A stretch of 6,514 bases of DNA from Fidelibacterota bacterium UBA1611 (GCA_002321855.1 DCMX01000197.1:3504-10017), one strand, 5' to 3'; positions 1 to 6,514 are shown, counted from the stretch's first letter. The notes: generated by a model not told the origin, from the letters alone. Program-made: numbers and translations.

Positions 1-92
1 GGATCATTGAAAATGGAAAAAACACAATTCCAAGGCATCTAATATTATAAACTGACATTAGTTCACATACACATTTGAAAACTGAGATAGAA

Positions 93-2180
93 TCAGCTAA
101 ATCCCAGCAACAACCCACCTTGATAAACGATTAACGATGCAAAATAGGCTAACCCGGTCATATAAACAATCATAACCAGGGGCCATTTCCAGGAATTCGT
201 TTCCCGTCGTACAACAGCAAATGTGGCCATGCATTGGGCTGCATATACATAGAACACCATCAGCGAAAGCGCCACTAGTGGTGTGTAAACATGTTTTCCG
301 CTTACTGGGTCAACATCATTTTTCAAGGCATCGGTCAGTGATATAACTTTGTCGCCTTTGTCTTCAACATTATAGATCGTTGCCATGGTGCTCACCATGA
401 CTTCCCGGGCAGCAAATGACGTAACCAAACCGATACCGATTTTCCAATCAAACCCCAAAGGTTGGATAACTGGTTCGATCATATGGCCAATTTTGGAAGC
501 ATAGCTGTATGTTAAATTCGGGTTTATCCGGCTATCTGTTTCATTTCGAGGAAAGGAGGCTAAAAACCATAAACAAATGGAAATCGCCATAATAATCTTA
601 CCGGCATCGGTAATAAATATCTTCCCACGAGTATAGACCTGCCTTAAAATAGATTTCATCATGGGTACCCGATAAGGTGGCAATTCCATAATAAATGACC
701 TATTGTGTTCAGCTTTGATCCATCGGCTAAAAAAAATAGATAGAACCAGCGCAGTTGCCGTACCTAAAAAATACATCAGGACCAGGGTTAAGCCCTGTAA
801 ACCAAAAAAGCCCCAAACTTGTTTCTCCGGTACAAAGGCACCTATCATAAGCGCGTAGACCGGTAAGCGAGCACTGCAACTCATAAGCGGTGTGACCAAT
901 ATGGTAACTAGTCGTTCCCGCCAACTGTTAATCGTCCTGGTGGCCATGATGCCTGGAATAGCACAGGCATAGCCGATCATCAAAGGCAAAACGGAGCGAC
1001 CATGAAGACCAACCAAAGTCATTGCTTTATCCATCATAACAGCAAGCCGAGCCATATAGCCAGTATCTTCCAGAAGAGCGAGAAAAAAAATAAGGATTAG
1101 GATCTGGGGTAAAAAAACCAGTATTGCCCCGGCGCCGCCAATGATACCCTCCACAGTTAAATCTCTGAGAATACCTGCTGGGAGCAACCCGGATATACCA
1201 TCTCCAAAAATGATGACACCATTATTGATCCAGTCCATGGGAATTGTGGCCCATGTAAAAACCGATTGAAAAATAAAAGCTAATATCCCAATGAATATGA
1301 AGGGCCCGAGCACAGGATGGGTCAATATATTATCCATGCGTTCACTTTGAGTTTTAGTTTTTATGTTCATGTCCGTCGGTGGCACAATCTGATCTAACCA
1401 ATGATAACGAATGGTAGCCTCAAGGGTAGAATGTGGAAATCCAAAATCATTTACTTTTTCACGTGCTGTTTTTATCAGCGTCGATAAACCATCTGCCTCA
1501 AATTGCCAATCATTGTTCGATGACACAGCACGAAGTGCCTGAGCCTGGGCCATACGTGAATGAATATGTTTTTGTTTCCTGAACCAGTCACTTACCGGCT
1601 CTATGGCCTCCCGAATCGGTTCTGGTAATGGTACCATTTTACTATGTTTATTAGGAACCTTTTCGTCAAGAATAGTTTCGACTGCGTTCTTCAAATCATC
1701 AATACCCTCTTCCAATCGCGCTGCAACCGAGACAACTCCAGAACACCCTAACTTTTTCTGCAGTTCAGATGTATCAATTTTCAAAGATTTTTTTCGTGCC
1801 AAGTCCGTCATATTCAACGCAACCACGATTGGTATACCCAAATCTAAAAGTTGGCTGGTCAAGTAGAGATTACGGTTCAGGTTTGTAGAATCAACAACCG
1901 AAATAATACATACCGGCCTCCCAATCATCCGAGTCCACTGGTTAACCTCATCCACCACAATTGCTTCATCCTGAGATTCGGGAATAAGGCTGTAGGTACC
2001 TGGCAAATCCAAAATATTCACCATGGCACTCTCAATCTGGGCTTTTCCAACTCTTCGTTCAACGGTGACTCCAGGGTAATTGGACACCTTATGATTTAAT
2101 CCAGTTAAGGCATTAAACAGTGCTGTTTTCCCGGCATTAGGATTGCCAATAAGAGCAATAAGTGGAAGATGTTTATTCAT
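93..2180 (-). CDS. feoB: Ferrous iron transport protein B (FeoB), GTP-gated Fe(II) permease
   Basis: FeoB imports Fe(II) across the inner membrane; its N-terminal G domain binds and hydrolyses GTP to control transport. Of 695 residues, the first ~170 form the G domain: G1 GNPNAGKT (12-19), G2 NYPGVTVE (34-41), G3 DLPG (58-61), G4 NMTD (123-126), and a G5-like SVAA (151-154). A helical linker, which includes the GDI-like region, runs to about 285. The membrane part follows, with hydrophobic segments near 289-309, 350-372, 395-415, 424-446, 457-483, 526-544, 582-600, 633-656 and 667-690. It carries the FeoB core signatures LPQILILIF (357-365) and CAIPGIMATR (406-415), and conserved cysteines C406 and C435. 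E. coli FeoB is longer (773 aa), but this length is common elsewhere and both ends look complete. The ATG overlaps the end of feoA by 8 bases, which suggests translational coupling. Family assignment is secure. Confidence 0.98.
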   Translation of the reverse strand: MNKHLPLIALIGNPNAGKTALFNALTGLNHKVSNYPGVTVERRVGKAQIESAMVNILDLPGTYSLIPESQDEAIVVDEVNQWTRMIGRPVCIISVVDSTNLNRNLYLTSQLLDLGIPIVVALNMTDLARKKSLKIDTSELQKKLGCSGVVSVAARLEEGIDDLKNAVETILDEKVPNKHSKMVPLPEPIREAIEPVSDWFRKQKHIHSRMAQAQALRAVSSNNDWQFEADGLSTLIKTAREKVNDFGFPHSTLEATIRYHWLDQIVPPTDMNIKTKTQSERMDNILTHPVLGPFIFIGILAFIFQSVFTWATIPMDWINNGVIIFGDGISGLLPAGILRDLTVEGIIGGAGAILVFLPQILILIFFLALLEDTGYMARLAVMMDKAMTLVGLHGRSVLPLMIGYACAIPGIMATRTINSWRERLVTILVTPLMSCSARLPVYALMIGAFVPEKQVWGFFGLQGLTLVLMYFLGTATALVLSIFFSRWIKAEHNRSFIMELPPYRVPMMKSILRQVYTRGKIFITDAGKIIMAISICLWFLASFPRNETDSRINPNLTYSYASKIGHMIEPVIQPLGFDWKIGIGLVTSFAAREVMVSTMATIYNVEDKGDKVISLTDALKNDVDPVSGKHVYTPLVALSLMVFYVYAAQCMATFAVVRRETNSWKWPLVMIVYMTGLAYFASLIVYQGGLLLGFS

Positions 2181-2400
2181 TTAATTCAATATGGATACAG
2201 GCAGCATCTTCAAAACGCATGGAAATTGTGCAGTTTCTAACGCGCACCTGTATTGGACCATTAAAAGCCATTTTACGAATTAAACGAACTTTTTGTTCTG
2301 GTTTAAATCCCATTTCAGTCAACCTGACCTGAGACTCATCACTACCCTTAAAACAGACGATTCTCCCGATTTGGGATGGTTCTAGATCCGTAAGGAACAT
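2173..2400 (-). CDS. feoA: Ferrous iron transport protein A (FeoA), SH3-like accessory protein
   Basis: FeoA is a small cytoplasmic protein with an SH3-like beta-barrel that supports FeoB-dependent Fe(II) uptake, probably by contacting FeoB. At 75 residues it has the usual size. The family pattern is visible: an N-terminal segment introducing the barrel (LEPSQIGRIVCFKG, 6-19), then LTEMGFKP (27-34), in which the glycine-bearing turn is typical, then the strand pair GPIQVRVRNCTISMR (48-62) and a closing segment (EDAACIHIEL, 64-73). It lies between fur (4-base gap) and feoB (8-base overlap), so the three are almost certainly one transcript. The region before its ATG is A-rich with no Shine-Dalgarno match, so translation may depend on ribosomes finishing fur. 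No feoC-like gene is present. Identification rests on the sequence pattern and on the adjacent feoB. Confidence 0.95.
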   Translation of the reverse strand: MFLTDLEPSQIGRIVCFKGSDESQVRLTEMGFKPEQKVRLIRKMAFNGPIQVRVRNCTISMRFEDAACIHIELNE

Positions 2401-2404
2401 TGTT

Positions 2405-2824
2405 CTATTTTTTTAACGGACGAACGAATAATTGATGAACATGGCGAACCAATTCGTAGCCGTGTTCTATAACAATTTTTTCCTGCAACTGTTCCAAATC
2501 CTCATTATAAAACTCAGTAATGGTACCCGTGTCCAGACAAATCATGTGGTCATGGTGCTCATTTCCAATTCTTGCCTCATACAACGCCCGACCATCTCCA
2601 ATTTCCATTTTCCGGACTAGATTATTCTTAACTAAAATATCGATGGTTCGGTAAACTGTCGCCCTGGATATTCGAATTTTGTTCCGCCACAGGCGGAAAT
2701 AAATATCTTCGGCATCCCTGTGATCTGCAGAGGATTCTAATTCATTCCAAACCGCTTGACGCTGGAATGTATACCTTAGACCCTCTTTTCGCAGAACATT
2801 TTTTAATAGTGATTTTGAACCCAT
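2405..2824 (-). CDS. fur: Ferric uptake regulator (Fur family), iron-responsive repressor
   Basis: A Fur-family dimeric metalloregulator of 139 residues, which in the presence of Fe(II) should bind Fur boxes and repress iron-uptake genes. The N-terminal winged helix contains the recognition region ISRATVYRTIDILV (52-65), with the family hallmark ATVYR. The metal-binding dimerisation half carries EHHDHMIC (89-96), H35 in the position of the E. coli site-2 histidine, E83, and H128/H130 in the HGYELVRHVH stretch (121-130). The usual CxxC zinc pair is absent: the segment reads CLDTG (96-100), so T99 replaces the second cysteine, and no C-terminal cysteines compensate. Fur proteins without the CxxC pair are known, for example in Pseudomonas. 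Position ahead of feoA/feoB and behind a Fur box supports true Fur over Zur, PerR or Mur, but the metal cannot be proven from sequence. Confidence 0.93.
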   Translation of the reverse strand: MGSKSLLKNVLRKEGLRYTFQRQAVWNELESSADHRDAEDIYFRLWRNKIRISRATVYRTIDILVKNNLVRKMEIGDGRALYEARIGNEHHDHMICLDTGTITEFYNEDLEQLQEKIVIEHGYELVRHVHQLFVRPLKK

Positions 2825-2836
2825 TTTGACTACATA

Positions 2837-2857
2837 TAATGAGAATGAGTCTCATTA
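2837..2857 (-). promoter_or_regulatory. Fur box upstream of fur-feoA-feoB
   Basis: A near-perfect palindrome centred on position 2847: half-sites of ten bases flank one central base, with nine of ten positions complementary. The core on the + strand reads TGAGAAT-G-AGTCTCA (2840-2854), matching the classic 7-1-7 Fur layout TGATAAT-N-ATTATCA in symmetry and at most positions. It ends 13 bases upstream of the fur ATG, immediately downstream of the candidate promoter, where bound Fur would block transcription. The inference is autoregulation of fur together with iron repression of feoA and feoB. Nothing resembling it appears upstream of mltG. Confidence 0.85.
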
Positions 2858-2859
2858 AA

Positions 2860-2888
2860 AAGTAATATGAATAACCAGTATTTGTAAA
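2860..2888 (-). promoter_or_regulatory. Candidate promoter of the fur-feoA-feoB operon
   Basis: Reading leftward, a -35-like TTTACA occupies 2888-2883. Two overlapping -10 options follow: TATTAC (2867-2862, 15-base spacer), or TACTTTTT (2864-2857), which fits the Bacteroidetes -7 pattern TAnnTTTG at all but the last base and has about 19 bases of spacing. Either would place the transcription start inside the Fur box. The elements are weak individually; the argument is mainly positional. Confidence 0.35.
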
Positions 2889-2897
2889 GGACAAATA
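2879..2897. repeat. Seven-base inverted repeat between pcrA and fur
   Basis: TATTTGT (2879-2885) and ACAAATA (2891-2897) are perfect inverted copies separated by AAAGG. The dyad starts 11 bases past the pcrA stop codon and overlaps the -35-like element of the fur promoter. It is AT-rich and no T-run follows on the minus strand, so it does not look like an intrinsic terminator. It might be a second operator or a weak RNA hairpin; in DNA this AT-rich, chance is also possible. Confidence 0.4.
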
Positions 2898-2908
2898 TAA
2901 GGTGAATA

Positions 2909-5083
2909 TTAATCAGTTATTTTTTTCAGATTAGCGTATTTGACGATCAGCTTTTTCCGGGTACCATCCTTGAAAACAACACCCACTCGCTGATTTTCGC
3001 CACTACCACTAAGGGCCATAATCTTACCTACTCCAAAAATTGAATGTTCCACCATATCACCAACCACAAAATCATCAAAGGTAGTCACCGTTCGAATCAT
3101 TTCTGTACGTGTATCCTGCTCACGTTTCCCACTAACAAATTTGCGGGTAACCGCTGATGAAAAATGGATTCGCTCCAAGTAATCTTCTGGTATCTCACTG
3201 ATAAATCTACTAGGAATTCCAGAAACATTTTCTGAACCCATCCTCCTTCTGTTTGTGGAATAAAGAAGGAATACTCGATCTTCGGCTCTAGTCATGGCAA
3301 CGTAAAATAAGCGACGCTCTTCTTCAAGTTCATCCTTAGTATCCAAAGAACTATAGATTGGAAATAACCCGTCATCCATTCCGGCTAAAAATACCACTGG
3401 AAATTCTAGACCTTTAGAAGAGTGGACCGTCATGAACGTAACCCTGTTATCAGAATCATTCCAATGATCAATATCAGAAAGTAAAGATACATCTTCAAGA
3501 AAACGACTTAAAGTCGCATCAGTTTCACGGATGCAAAATTCTTCGATACTGGTTAGCAGCTCCGCAACATTATCGAATCGCTCCCGAGCTTCAGATTCGG
3601 TCGATTCCTTGAAAAATTTTAAGATACCCGCTTCTTCTACCAAGCTACGAGCCAACTCACTGGCACTGAGTTTTTCTCGCAGACTATGGTATTTTTTTAT
3701 CAATTTATAAAAGACTGAGAGTGCTTCTGATTGTTTACCACGAATTTCCATCTTGTACGGTTTCTTCAGTACATCAAATAATTCAATATTATCTTTTTCC
3801 GACTGCTCAACACACTTATCTAATGTTTTTGCGCCGATACCACGTGCTGGGAAATTCACCACTCTTCTAAGGGAAATCGTATCTTTAAGATTGATGACCA
3901 AGCGTAGGTATGCCAGAACTATCTTAACCTCTTTACGCTCATAAAACCTGATTCCCCCAACAATATTATACGGAATACCCATTCTCCGAAAGCTATCCTC
4001 CAATGCTCGGGATTGGGCATTCGTTCGATATAATACCGCAAACTCACTGAATGTCCGCTTTTTTAACTTGATCTCTTTTTCTAAAGCAGATACAATAGCA
4101 CTAGCTTCTTCCTGTTCATCCACTGTTTCCATAACACCGATCGAATCGCCGGATCCGTTGGCAGCCACAAGGTTCTTTTCTGATCGACGATCATTATTCA
4201 TCACAACCGATGTAGCTGCATCTAGAATCTGCTGTGTTGAACGATAATTTTTCTCTAATGTAAATACACGACAACTGGAAAAGAATTTTTCAAAATCTAA
4301 AATATTAGAAATTTCAGCACCTCGCCATCCATAAATGGATTGATCATCATCACCAACCACACAAATATTTTGATGTTTTTCAGCCAACTGGGTTAAAAAG
4401 TGAAACTGAGGACGATTGGTATCCTGGTATTCATCAACTAAAATGTATTTCCATTTTTTCTGATATTTTTTAAGGATAGTTGGTTTCTTTTTAAAAATAT
4501 TAAGAGGATAAAGTAACAGGTCATCAAAGTCTAAAGCATCATTCACTTTAAGTGCTTTTTGATAGGCATAATAAATCCTCACAATATTCTTTTCCATGAT
4601 CGTACGAGCCTTGCGAGCCTGCATATCAGGTGTGATCATTTTATTCTTACAAAAACCTATCTGATTACGAACCTGATTAGGGGTCAAAATATTTTTCGAT
4701 ATATCAAGTTCATTGATCAGTACCTTGATAAGTGCTAATTGATCCTGTACATCATAAATTGCAAAATTCTTGCTGAAGCCTATCGTTGTGATATCTTCTC
4801 TTAAAATACGAGCACAGATACTGTGGAAGGTTCCAATTGACAATGATAATCTTTTCCGATTCAGGAGTTTCGTCACCCGGTTTCTCATTTCTTCAGCAGC
4901 TTTATTAGTAAAAGTAACAGCCAGGATATCTTCCGGTTCAAAAAGTCCTTCCCGAACTAAATAATACAACTTATGAGTTAGGACACGAGTTTTACCACTA
5001 CCAGCACCGGCAAAGATCAACACTGGACCATCGACAGCTTCAACAGCTGCTCTCTGTACAGAGTTTAGGGATCTCAGACTCAT
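2909..5083 (-). CDS. pcrA: ATP-dependent 3'-5' DNA helicase, PcrA/UvrD family (superfamily 1A)
   Basis: Unwinds duplex DNA using ATP; PcrA/UvrD enzymes act in nucleotide excision repair, removal of recombinase filaments, replication restart and clearing stalled RNA polymerase. All SF1A motifs are present in order in 724 residues, a normal length: Q motif around Q10, Walker A GAGSGKT (26-32), motif Ia AVTFTNKAAEEM (55-66), TFHS (95-98), Walker B DEYQ (217-220), motif III GDDDQSIYGWRGA (244-256), motif IV LEKNYRST (276-283), motif V TVHSSKGLEF (552-561), and motif VI FYVAMTRAED (593-602) with its arginine finger R599. A C-terminal beta-rich module (about 671-722, beginning FVVGDMVEHSIFGVGKI) matches the Tudor-like, RNA polymerase-binding domain of PcrA/UvrD, which argues against Rep. 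The start codon shares one base with the mltG stop (TGATG), indicating coupled translation. The choice between the names pcrA and uvrD is conventional. Confidence 0.96.
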   Translation of the reverse strand: MSLRSLNSVQRAAVEAVDGPVLIFAGAGSGKTRVLTHKLYYLVREGLFEPEDILAVTFTNKAAEEMRNRVTKLLNRKRLSLSIGTFHSICARILREDITTIGFSKNFAIYDVQDQLALIKVLINELDISKNILTPNQVRNQIGFCKNKMITPDMQARKARTIMEKNIVRIYYAYQKALKVNDALDFDDLLLYPLNIFKKKPTILKKYQKKWKYILVDEYQDTNRPQFHFLTQLAEKHQNICVVGDDDQSIYGWRGAEISNILDFEKFFSSCRVFTLEKNYRSTQQILDAATSVVMNNDRRSEKNLVAANGSGDSIGVMETVDEQEEASAIVSALEKEIKLKKRTFSEFAVLYRTNAQSRALEDSFRRMGIPYNIVGGIRFYERKEVKIVLAYLRLVINLKDTISLRRVVNFPARGIGAKTLDKCVEQSEKDNIELFDVLKKPYKMEIRGKQSEALSVFYKLIKKYHSLREKLSASELARSLVEEAGILKFFKESTESEARERFDNVAELLTSIEEFCIRETDATLSRFLEDVSLLSDIDHWNDSDNRVTFMTVHSSKGLEFPVVFLAGMDDGLFPIYSSLDTKDELEEERRLFYVAMTRAEDRVFLLYSTNRRRMGSENVSGIPSRFISEIPEDYLERIHFSSAVTRKFVSGKREQDTRTEMIRTVTTFDDFVVGDMVEHSIFGVGKIMALSGSGENQRVGVVFKDGTRKKLIVKYANLKKITD

Positions 5084-6114
5084 CAGTTACTTTGTTCCTT
5101 ACGAACTTGCCGGCGTATTTTCTGAAAAGCTCTTTTAGCTCGCTTATGCTCCCTCTCTGTATTTGAAAAGGTGTGATACCCGTCCCCTTTAGCAACAAAA
5201 TATAAATAACGATTGTCCGCAGGATATAGTGCAGCATAAAGAGATTTAGATCCAGGAGAATTAATTGGTCCAGGTGGTAGCCCATTATAAAGATAGGTAT
5301 TGTACGGTGAATCTATCTCCAAATCCTTATTGAGCAATCTGCGTGGACCATCATCAATAATGTATTGAACAGTTGGATCAGCCTGAAGTTTCATACCCTT
5401 TTTCAAACGGTTATGATAAACAGCAGAAATAATCGATCTTTCATCATCGTAAATAGCTTCTCCCTCAATAATGGAAGCCAAGGTAACCACATCTTGTTCA
5501 GACATTTGCATTTCTTGAGCCTGAGAATATATTTCATCCGTCCAGAATTTCTTGTATTCCTTGACCAATCTGGTCAAAACTGACCTTGGCGTGTCACCCT
5601 CAAAAAAATAATATGTATCAGGATATAAATAACCTTCCAAGTTGTTACTGGGGACTTCAAGTAGATTTATGAATGCATTATCCTGAGACAATCCAATGAT
5701 CTCATTGATCCCAAAACCCATTTCTGTAGTCAAATATTCAGCAAGTTGGTGAAGCGACCAACCCTCCAGAATTGTTACTTTTTTCAGCTCAGGAGCACTA
5801 TTTACCAATTGCCAAATTATTGTACTATTATTATTCGCATCTTTAAGACGGAAAGTACCAGCTGGAATGTTGGTCTCCAGCCCCTTGACCTTAACTGCCC
5901 ATTGAAATGTGCGCTGGTTTGATATAACACCTACATTTGCGAGATGCTGAGAGATTGCAGACAATGTTTCTCCTTGCTTGATAGTGACCTTGACCATGCC
6001 CGATGAATTATTCTGAGGCCAGTACAGTATTAAAACAACGAGCGCAACAATACTGGAAATAACGGCCCCGGATACATAAATAATAAACGGCCTTACGGTC
6101 AACTTTATTCTCAT
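5083..6114 (-). CDS. mltG: Endolytic murein transglycosylase MltG (YceG-like)
   Basis: MltG cleaves nascent peptidoglycan glycan strands internally, and is thought to set strand length and act as a terminase of glycan polymerisation at the membrane. The 343-residue protein has a basic N-terminus and a single signal-anchor helix (about 10-31), a LysM-like segment from about 40 (VTIKQGETLSAISQHLANVG, 43-62), and the catalytic YceG domain. Within it, the catalytic glutamate is expected at E217 in LASIIEGEA (212-220), aligned with E. coli E218 in its IVEKET motif. Other family blocks are LEGYLYPDTY (159-168), LQADPTVQY (243-251), YNTYLYNGLPPGPINSPG (271-288) and YLYFVAKGDGYHTF (303-316). The length is typical and no key residue is missing. 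It is first in a two-gene unit with pcrA. The ATG lacks a Shine-Dalgarno sequence; upstream there is instead a C-rich run on the coding strand. Confidence 0.96.
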   Translation of the reverse strand: MRIKLTVRPFIIYVSGAVISSIVALVVLILYWPQNNSSGMVKVTIKQGETLSAISQHLANVGVISNQRTFQWAVKVKGLETNIPAGTFRLKDANNNSTIIWQLVNSAPELKKVTILEGWSLHQLAEYLTTEMGFGINEIIGLSQDNAFINLLEVPSNNLEGYLYPDTYYFFEGDTPRSVLTRLVKEYKKFWTDEIYSQAQEMQMSEQDVVTLASIIEGEAIYDDERSIISAVYHNRLKKGMKLQADPTVQYIIDDGPRRLLNKDLEIDSPYNTYLYNGLPPGPINSPGSKSLYAALYPADNRYLYFVAKGDGYHTFSNTEREHKRAKRAFQKIRRQVRKEQSN

Positions 6115-6126
6115 TTTCGGGGGGCG

Positions 6127-6156
6127 AATTTAGTCTTCGTATAAAAACTAAGTCAA
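6127..6156 (-). promoter_or_regulatory. Candidate promoter of mltG-pcrA
   Basis: Reading leftward, TTGACT (6156-6151) is a five-of-six match to the -35 consensus. After 18 bases comes TAAATT (6132-6127), a four-of-six -10 match. Read as TAAATTCG, the same element nearly fits the Bacteroidetes -7 motif TAnnTTTG. It lies 13 bases upstream of the mltG start, giving a very short leader. No Fur box or other clear operator overlaps it. Confidence 0.4.
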
Positions 6157-6157
6157 T

Positions 6158-6189
6158 TTGCTTTAATGGATTCTTTTCTGTAATAAAAT
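6158..6189 (+). promoter_or_regulatory. Weak candidate promoter for the rightward membrane-protein gene and tRNA
   Basis: TTGCTT (6158-6163) resembles a -35 element and TAAAAT (6184-6189) matches five of six -10 positions, but the 20-base spacer is longer than ideal. It would lie back to back with the mltG promoter. The strand switch demands a rightward promoter somewhere between 6115 and 6231; this is the best candidate seen. Confidence 0.25.
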
Positions 6190-6231
6190 GGTTTTAGATG
6201 GCACATGGTAAACTGTAATTTTTTTATCTAT

Positions 6232-6501
6232 ATGAGCAAGCTATTTCATAATAACAATGATGGCCCTACGGGAAAACTGTTTGAGACCTGGTCCTTTTCT
6301 CAGACCAATTACATACTTTTTGGTGCGGGGCTATCAATCATTATTTTAGGATATATTGTAATGGCAACTGGTGACACTTACAGCCCCCAAAGCCTAACGG
6401 TCGCACCGATAATGCTCTTTATTGGGTATATAATTTTAATTCCAGCATCACTGATCTATAAAAAAGATAAATCAAGATCAAATCAAGGAACGGGATCGTA
6501 G
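6232..6501 (+). CDS. Small two-helix membrane protein, DUF3098-like
   Basis: A short protein of 89 residues from the chosen ATG. A polar N-terminus with NNND is followed by the pre-helix stretch FSQTNYILFGAGL, a first membrane helix (NYILFGAGLSIIILGYIVMA), a short loop (TGDTYSPQS), a second helix (LTVAPIMLFIGYIILIPASL) and a basic tail (YKKDKSRSNQ). The layout, with NY entering helix one and an AP...GY pattern in helix two, resembles the DUF3098 family of Bacteroidetes and relatives; its function is unknown. The start is uncertain: an in-frame ATG at 6205 would add MVNCNFFIY. I prefer 6232 because it yields an ordinary MSK start without an extra hydrophobic patch, though neither site has a Shine-Dalgarno sequence. 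The TAG stop lies inside the tRNA that follows. Coding is likely given the coherent topology; family assignment is tentative. Confidence 0.75.
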   Translation: MSKLFHNNNDGPTGKLFETWSFSQTNYILFGAGLSIIILGYIVMATGDTYSPQSLTVAPIMLFIGYIILIPASLIYKKDKSRSNQGTGS

Positions 6502-6514
6502 TTCAGTTGGTTAG
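6492..6514 (+). tRNA. 5' end of a tRNA gene, probably tRNA-Asp (cut by the window edge)
   Basis: The last 23 bases read as a tRNA 5' portion: acceptor strand GGGATCG (6492-6498), T8 and A9, D-stem GTTC (6501-6504), and a D-loop with the invariant A14 and GG pair (AGTTGGTTA), followed by the first base of the returning D-stem. The string TAGTTCAGTTGGTTAG is the form typical of bacterial tRNA-Asp (E. coli has TAGTTCAGTCGGTTAG), but the anticodon is outside the window, so the identity is a guess. The gene begins within the coding region of the small membrane protein. Confidence 0.8.

Noticed and set aside
14..32. Possible intrinsic terminator after feoB: on the minus strand TGGAA and TTCCA flank a 9-base loop and are followed by TTTT.
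   Set aside because: The stem is only five base pairs with two G-C pairs, and the T-run is short; it is too weak to call. The rest of 1-92 shows no gene or clear signal.
727..924. A 65-codon minus-strand frame within feoB.
   Set aside because: It is a different frame inside the conserved membrane region of FeoB, with no independent support.
1603..2099. Open frames of about 82-87 codons on the + strand opposite the FeoB G domain.
   Set aside because: They lie entirely antisense to a conserved GTPase domain, show no protein-like pattern, and result from the codon use of feoB.
2835..2840. Perfect TATAAT on the + strand near the Fur box, suggesting an antisense promoter toward pcrA.
   Set aside because: There is no good -35 at the right distance, and the sequence partly belongs to the AT-rich flank of the Fur palindrome; chance is the simpler explanation.
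5040..5285. An 81-residue open frame on the minus strand spanning the mltG/pcrA junction.
   Set aside because: It is out of frame with two well-supported genes over its whole length and has no recognisable domain; it is a shadow frame.
6119..6124. Run of six G on the + strand just upstream of mltG, considered as a ribosome binding site or G-quadruplex.
   Set aside because: On the mltG coding strand it is a C-run, so it cannot act as a Shine-Dalgarno sequence there, and a single G-run cannot form a quadruplex by itself.

Overview
The window is AT-rich chromosomal DNA carrying six protein-coding genes and the 5' end of a tRNA gene. No mobile element, CRISPR array or defence locus is visible, and every large gene belongs to a known housekeeping or iron-transport family. 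Three things suggest a member of the FCB group (Bacteroidetes, Ignavibacteria, Marinimicrobia and relatives): no start codon has a clear Shine-Dalgarno sequence, sites upstream of starts are A/T-rich, and a small two-helix membrane protein at the right end resembles the DUF3098 type. This placement is inference; a phylogeny of the helicase or FeoB would settle it.

Layout. Five genes are read leftward. From a divergent promoter region around 6115-6204, mltG (endolytic murein transglycosylase) runs into pcrA/uvrD (superfamily 1A DNA helicase) with a one-base stop/start overlap. An 84-base gap follows, holding a well-formed Fur-box palindrome and a second small dyad. Next come fur (iron-responsive repressor), feoA and feoB (ferrous iron uptake), spaced by 4 bases and then overlapping by 8. 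To the left of feoB, 92 bases hold no recognisable gene. Rightward from the same divergent region lies the small membrane protein gene, whose TAG stop codon is formed by positions 8-10 of a tRNA (probably Asp) cut off by the window edge.

How the genes work together. fur, feoA and feoB look like one self-regulated iron unit. When iron is sufficient, Fur should bind the palindrome just upstream of its own start and shut down itself and the FeoAB importer; when iron is scarce the operon opens. MltG and PcrA share a transcript but act in unrelated processes (glycan strand cleavage in the periplasm; DNA repair and replication in the cytoplasm).

The modest points worth a second look are the Fur protein lacking the usual CxxC zinc pair, the CDS/tRNA overlap, the absence of Shine-Dalgarno sites, and the dyad beside the Fur box. 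I see no evidence for an undescribed system.
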